Shown here one piece after another: positions 39,360-41,480 of a stretch of DNA of 41,480 nt. The stretch's first letter is position 1; each line of letters begins with the position of its first letter. The position numbers and the translations under genes were made by a program. Below the pieces are notes generated by a model. That model did not search any database and was not told the origin of the DNA. It saw only the letters and a list, made by a program, of their open reading frames with translations. This DNA is from Roseovarius sp. TE539 (GTDB lineage Bacteria; Pseudomonadota; Alphaproteobacteria; Rhodobacterales; Rhodobacteraceae): assembly GCF_003298505.1 (NCBI RefSeq), contig NZ_QNGB01000030.1, positions 1-41,480 of the forward strand, given 5' to 3'.

Positions 39360-41361
39360 ATGGCCACCCTCGTTCTCGGCGCGGCCGGCGCCGCCATCGG
39401 CGGGGCGATCCTCGGCGTCAGCGCCGCGACCATCGGCGGCTTCGTCGGCTCGACCATCGGGTCCGTCGTTGACAGTTGGATCGTGTCCTCGCTTGCGCCC
39501 ACCCAGCGCATCGAGGGGCCGCGGCTCGACAGCCTCCGGATCACGTCCTCGACCGAGGGTGCCGTCATCCCGCGCGTCTACGGCCGGATGCGCATGGGCG
39601 GTAACGTGATCTGGGCGACGGATTTCCGCGAGGAGACCAGGACCACCACGCAGGGCGGCGGCAAGGGCGGCGGTGGGGGCGGCAAGGTCAAGACGACCGA
39701 GTATCTCTACTACGCCTCCTTTGCCGTCGCGCTCTGCGAGGGGCCCATCACCGGTATCGGGCGCATCTGGGCCGACGGCAAGCTCCTCGACACCGCCGGG
39801 ATCACCTGGCGCTGGTATCCGGGCGACGAGGCCCAGACCGCCGACCCGTTCATCGCCGCGAAGATGGGCGCCACAAACACGCCGGCCTATCGCGGCACGG
39901 CCTACGTGGTCTTCGAGGACCTGCCGCTCGGCAATTACGGCAACCGCCTGCCGCAGCTCTCCTTCGAGGTGTTCCGCCCGCTGGCCGATCCCGACACGGC
40001 CGAGGGGCTGACCCGCGCCGTCACCATGATCCCGGCCTCGGGCGAGTTCACCTACGCGACGACGGGCATCCGCAAGGGCAGCGACGGGGCGCAGACGCCT
40101 GAGAACCTGAACGCGCTCTCGGACACCGCCGACATGGTGGTGGCGCTCGACCGGCTGCAGGCCATGGCACCGAAGGTGGAGAGCGTCAGCCTCGTGGTCG
40201 CCTGGTTCGGGAACGACCTGCGCGCTGGCGACTGCACGATCCGACCCGGCGTGGAAGTGTCGGCCAAGACGACGAGCCCGCAGACCTGGTTCGTCAACGG
40301 TGTCTCACGCTCAGCCGCCCATCTCGTCAGTCGTGACGACGAGGACCGGCCCGTCTATGGCGGCACGCCGGCTGACTTCGCCGTGGTCCAGGCGATCAAG
40401 GAGATGAAGGCCCGCGGCCTGCGCGTGACGTTCTATCCCTTCATCCTGATGGACGTGCCGCCCGGCAACACGCTGCCGAACCCCTATTCCGACAACGCCG
40501 CGGAGACCGGCCAGCCCGCATTCCCCTGGCGGGGGCGGATCACCTGCTCGCCCGCCGCTGGTTTCGCCGGGACCGTGGACAAGACCGCCACGGCCGCAAG
40601 CCAGGTCGCGGCCTTCTTCGGCGGGGCGAGTCCGTCCGACTTCGCCGTCTCGGGCGAGACGGTTTCCTGGAGCGGCGCGCCCGGCGATTGGGGCCTGCGC
40701 CGGATGGTGCTGCACTACGCCCATCTCTGCGCAGCGGCCGGCGGGGTTGACGCCTTCCTGATCGGGACGGAGATGCGCGGGCTGACCACGATCCGCTCGG
40801 GGGCCAACGCCTATCCGTCGGCGCAGGCCTTCCGCGATCTGGCGGCCGACGTCCGCTCGATCCTCGGGGCGGGCACGGCGATCAGCTACGCTGCCGACTG
40901 GAGCGAGTACTTCGGACACCAGCCGGGCGACGGTAGCGGCGACGTGTTCTTCCACCTCGATCCGCTCTGGGCCGACGGCAATGTCGATTTCATCGGCATC
41001 GACAACTACATGCCGCTCTCCGACTGGCGTGACGGGTTCGAGCACGCCGACGCGGCCGAGGGCTGGCCCGCGATCTACGACCGGGCCTACCTGCAGGCGA
41101 ACATCGCGGGCGGCGAAGGCTTCGACTGGTTCTATGCCAGCGCGGCGGATCGGTCGGCGCAGATCCGCACCCCGATCACCGACGGTGCCGCGGCCAAGCC
41201 GTGGGTCTTCCGCTACAAGGATCTGCGCGCCTGGTGGTCGAACCCGCATTACAACCGCCCCGGTGGCGTGGAGAGCGCGACGCCGACGGCGTGGGCGCCG
41301 CAATCCAAGCCGATCTGGTTCACCGAGTTGGGCTGTCCCGCCATCGACCGGGGTGTCAATC
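39360..41361 (+). pseudogene. Host-specificity/megatron tail protein (RcGTA gp15-like), cut by an IS
   Basis: The first 667 codons of the large fibre-base protein. The N-terminus is Gly/Ala-rich (AAIGGAILGVSAATIGGFVG), followed by the SSTEGAVIPRVYGRMRMGG and TTEYLYYASFAVALCEGPI segments and a glycoside hydrolase-like TIM barrel domain (IGIDNYMPLSDWRDG; WFTELGCPAIDRG). After GCPAIDRGVN the sequence passes into an IS21-like terminus and the frame closes at 41447 with about 28 foreign codons. Family members are about 1,300 residues, so the distal receptor-binding half is missing. Without it the phage is unlikely to adsorb. Confidence 0.9.
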
Positions 41362-41480
41362 TGCATTCAAAACTGACCCATCGTGATCATTTAAAAATGA
41401 CCCACCTGGGGGGTAGCAAAGCCCACAGGCGAGCGCCCCCCATATAGCAGGCTCGTCTGTGGGCTTTGCTTTTTCTGGTT
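41362..41480. mobile_element. IS21-like terminus inserted in the gp15-like gene
   Basis: TGCATTCAAAACTGACCCA (41362-41380), TGATCAT (41384-41390) and AAAATGACCCACCTG (41394-41408) mirror the repeats at 66-114 in the opposite orientation. The element continues past the window end, so no transposase is seen. The junction falls within the codons for the TIM-barrel domain of the tail protein. Confidence 0.55.
41415..41474 (+). terminator. Strong hairpin with T-run near the IS end
   Basis: The arms 41415-41433 (AGCAAAGCCCACAGGCGAG) and 41452-41470 pair over 19 bp with one mismatch, around an 18-nt loop. A run of Ts follows (41470-41474). This fits a rho-independent terminator that would block transcription entering the element from the tail operon. 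Confidence 0.65.

Noticed and set aside
1..41480. tRNA genes or a tRNA-derived attachment site
   Set aside because: No cloverleaf or tRNA 3' end was recognised on either strand, so attL/attR could not be located by eye.

Overview
The window is GC-rich alphaproteobacterial DNA, most likely from Rhodobacterales (Paracoccus/Rhodobacter/Roseobacter type). The clues are the gp12-gp15 style tail genes shared with the Rhodobacter capsulatus gene transfer agent (RcGTA), a DUF3489 gene and a DUF6441 gene. It is essentially one large, mosaic and now damaged prophage that carries many extra genes. No rRNA, tRNA or CRISPR array was seen. Both window ends lie in similar IS21-like termini, so the edges may be assembly breaks at a repeated insertion sequence.

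Layout. 1-853: an IS21-like end abutting the 3' part of an IS256-type transposase. 854-1495: two small unknown genes. 1476-2777: tyrosine integrase on the minus strand. 2848-3284: three GC-rich palindromes about 182 bp apart in the gap upstream of the integrase. 3350-6027: a tightly overlapping early operon (HTH protein, unknown protein, VRR-NUC nuclease, replication initiator with an iteron array inside its gene, unknown protein). 6174-14470: a complete peptide-type ABC transporter operon with an S9 peptidase, and a divergent LacI regulator with a perfect operator palindrome. 14797-16602: a repeat-rich segment, a ParB-methyltransferase and the stump of a second one. 16782-18340: a LysR regulator and a DUF6647 protein. 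18535-19852: DUF3489 and two small phage-type genes.

20046-41361: the late operon on the plus strand. It runs TerS, TerL, gpW-like protein, portal, S49 protease with nested scaffold, decoration protein and major capsid protein (a lambda-type head). Then come head-tail and tail genes, including a G/GT tail chaperone with a very clear -1 frameshift signal. After these come the tape measure, the DUF2460 protein, a lysis cassette (holin-like proteins, GH24 lysozyme, nested Rz/Rz1-like spanins), then the DUF2163 hub, the NlpC/P60 peptidase and the RcGTA gp15-like protein. An IS21-like insertion cuts that last gene at about 41361.

Four short units are placed antisense in gaps of the late operon: VapBC (24323-24969), a ribosome hibernation (HPF/RaiA-type) protein (29082-29396), a BLUF blue-light sensor (30004-30429) and a second VapBC (32246-32844). 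Their orientation fits independently expressed 'morons' active in the lysogen. The most notable observations are this light/stasis/toxin cargo, the in-gene origin, the frameshift signal, the evenly spaced palindromes and a duplicated, synonymously diverged tape-measure 3' end.
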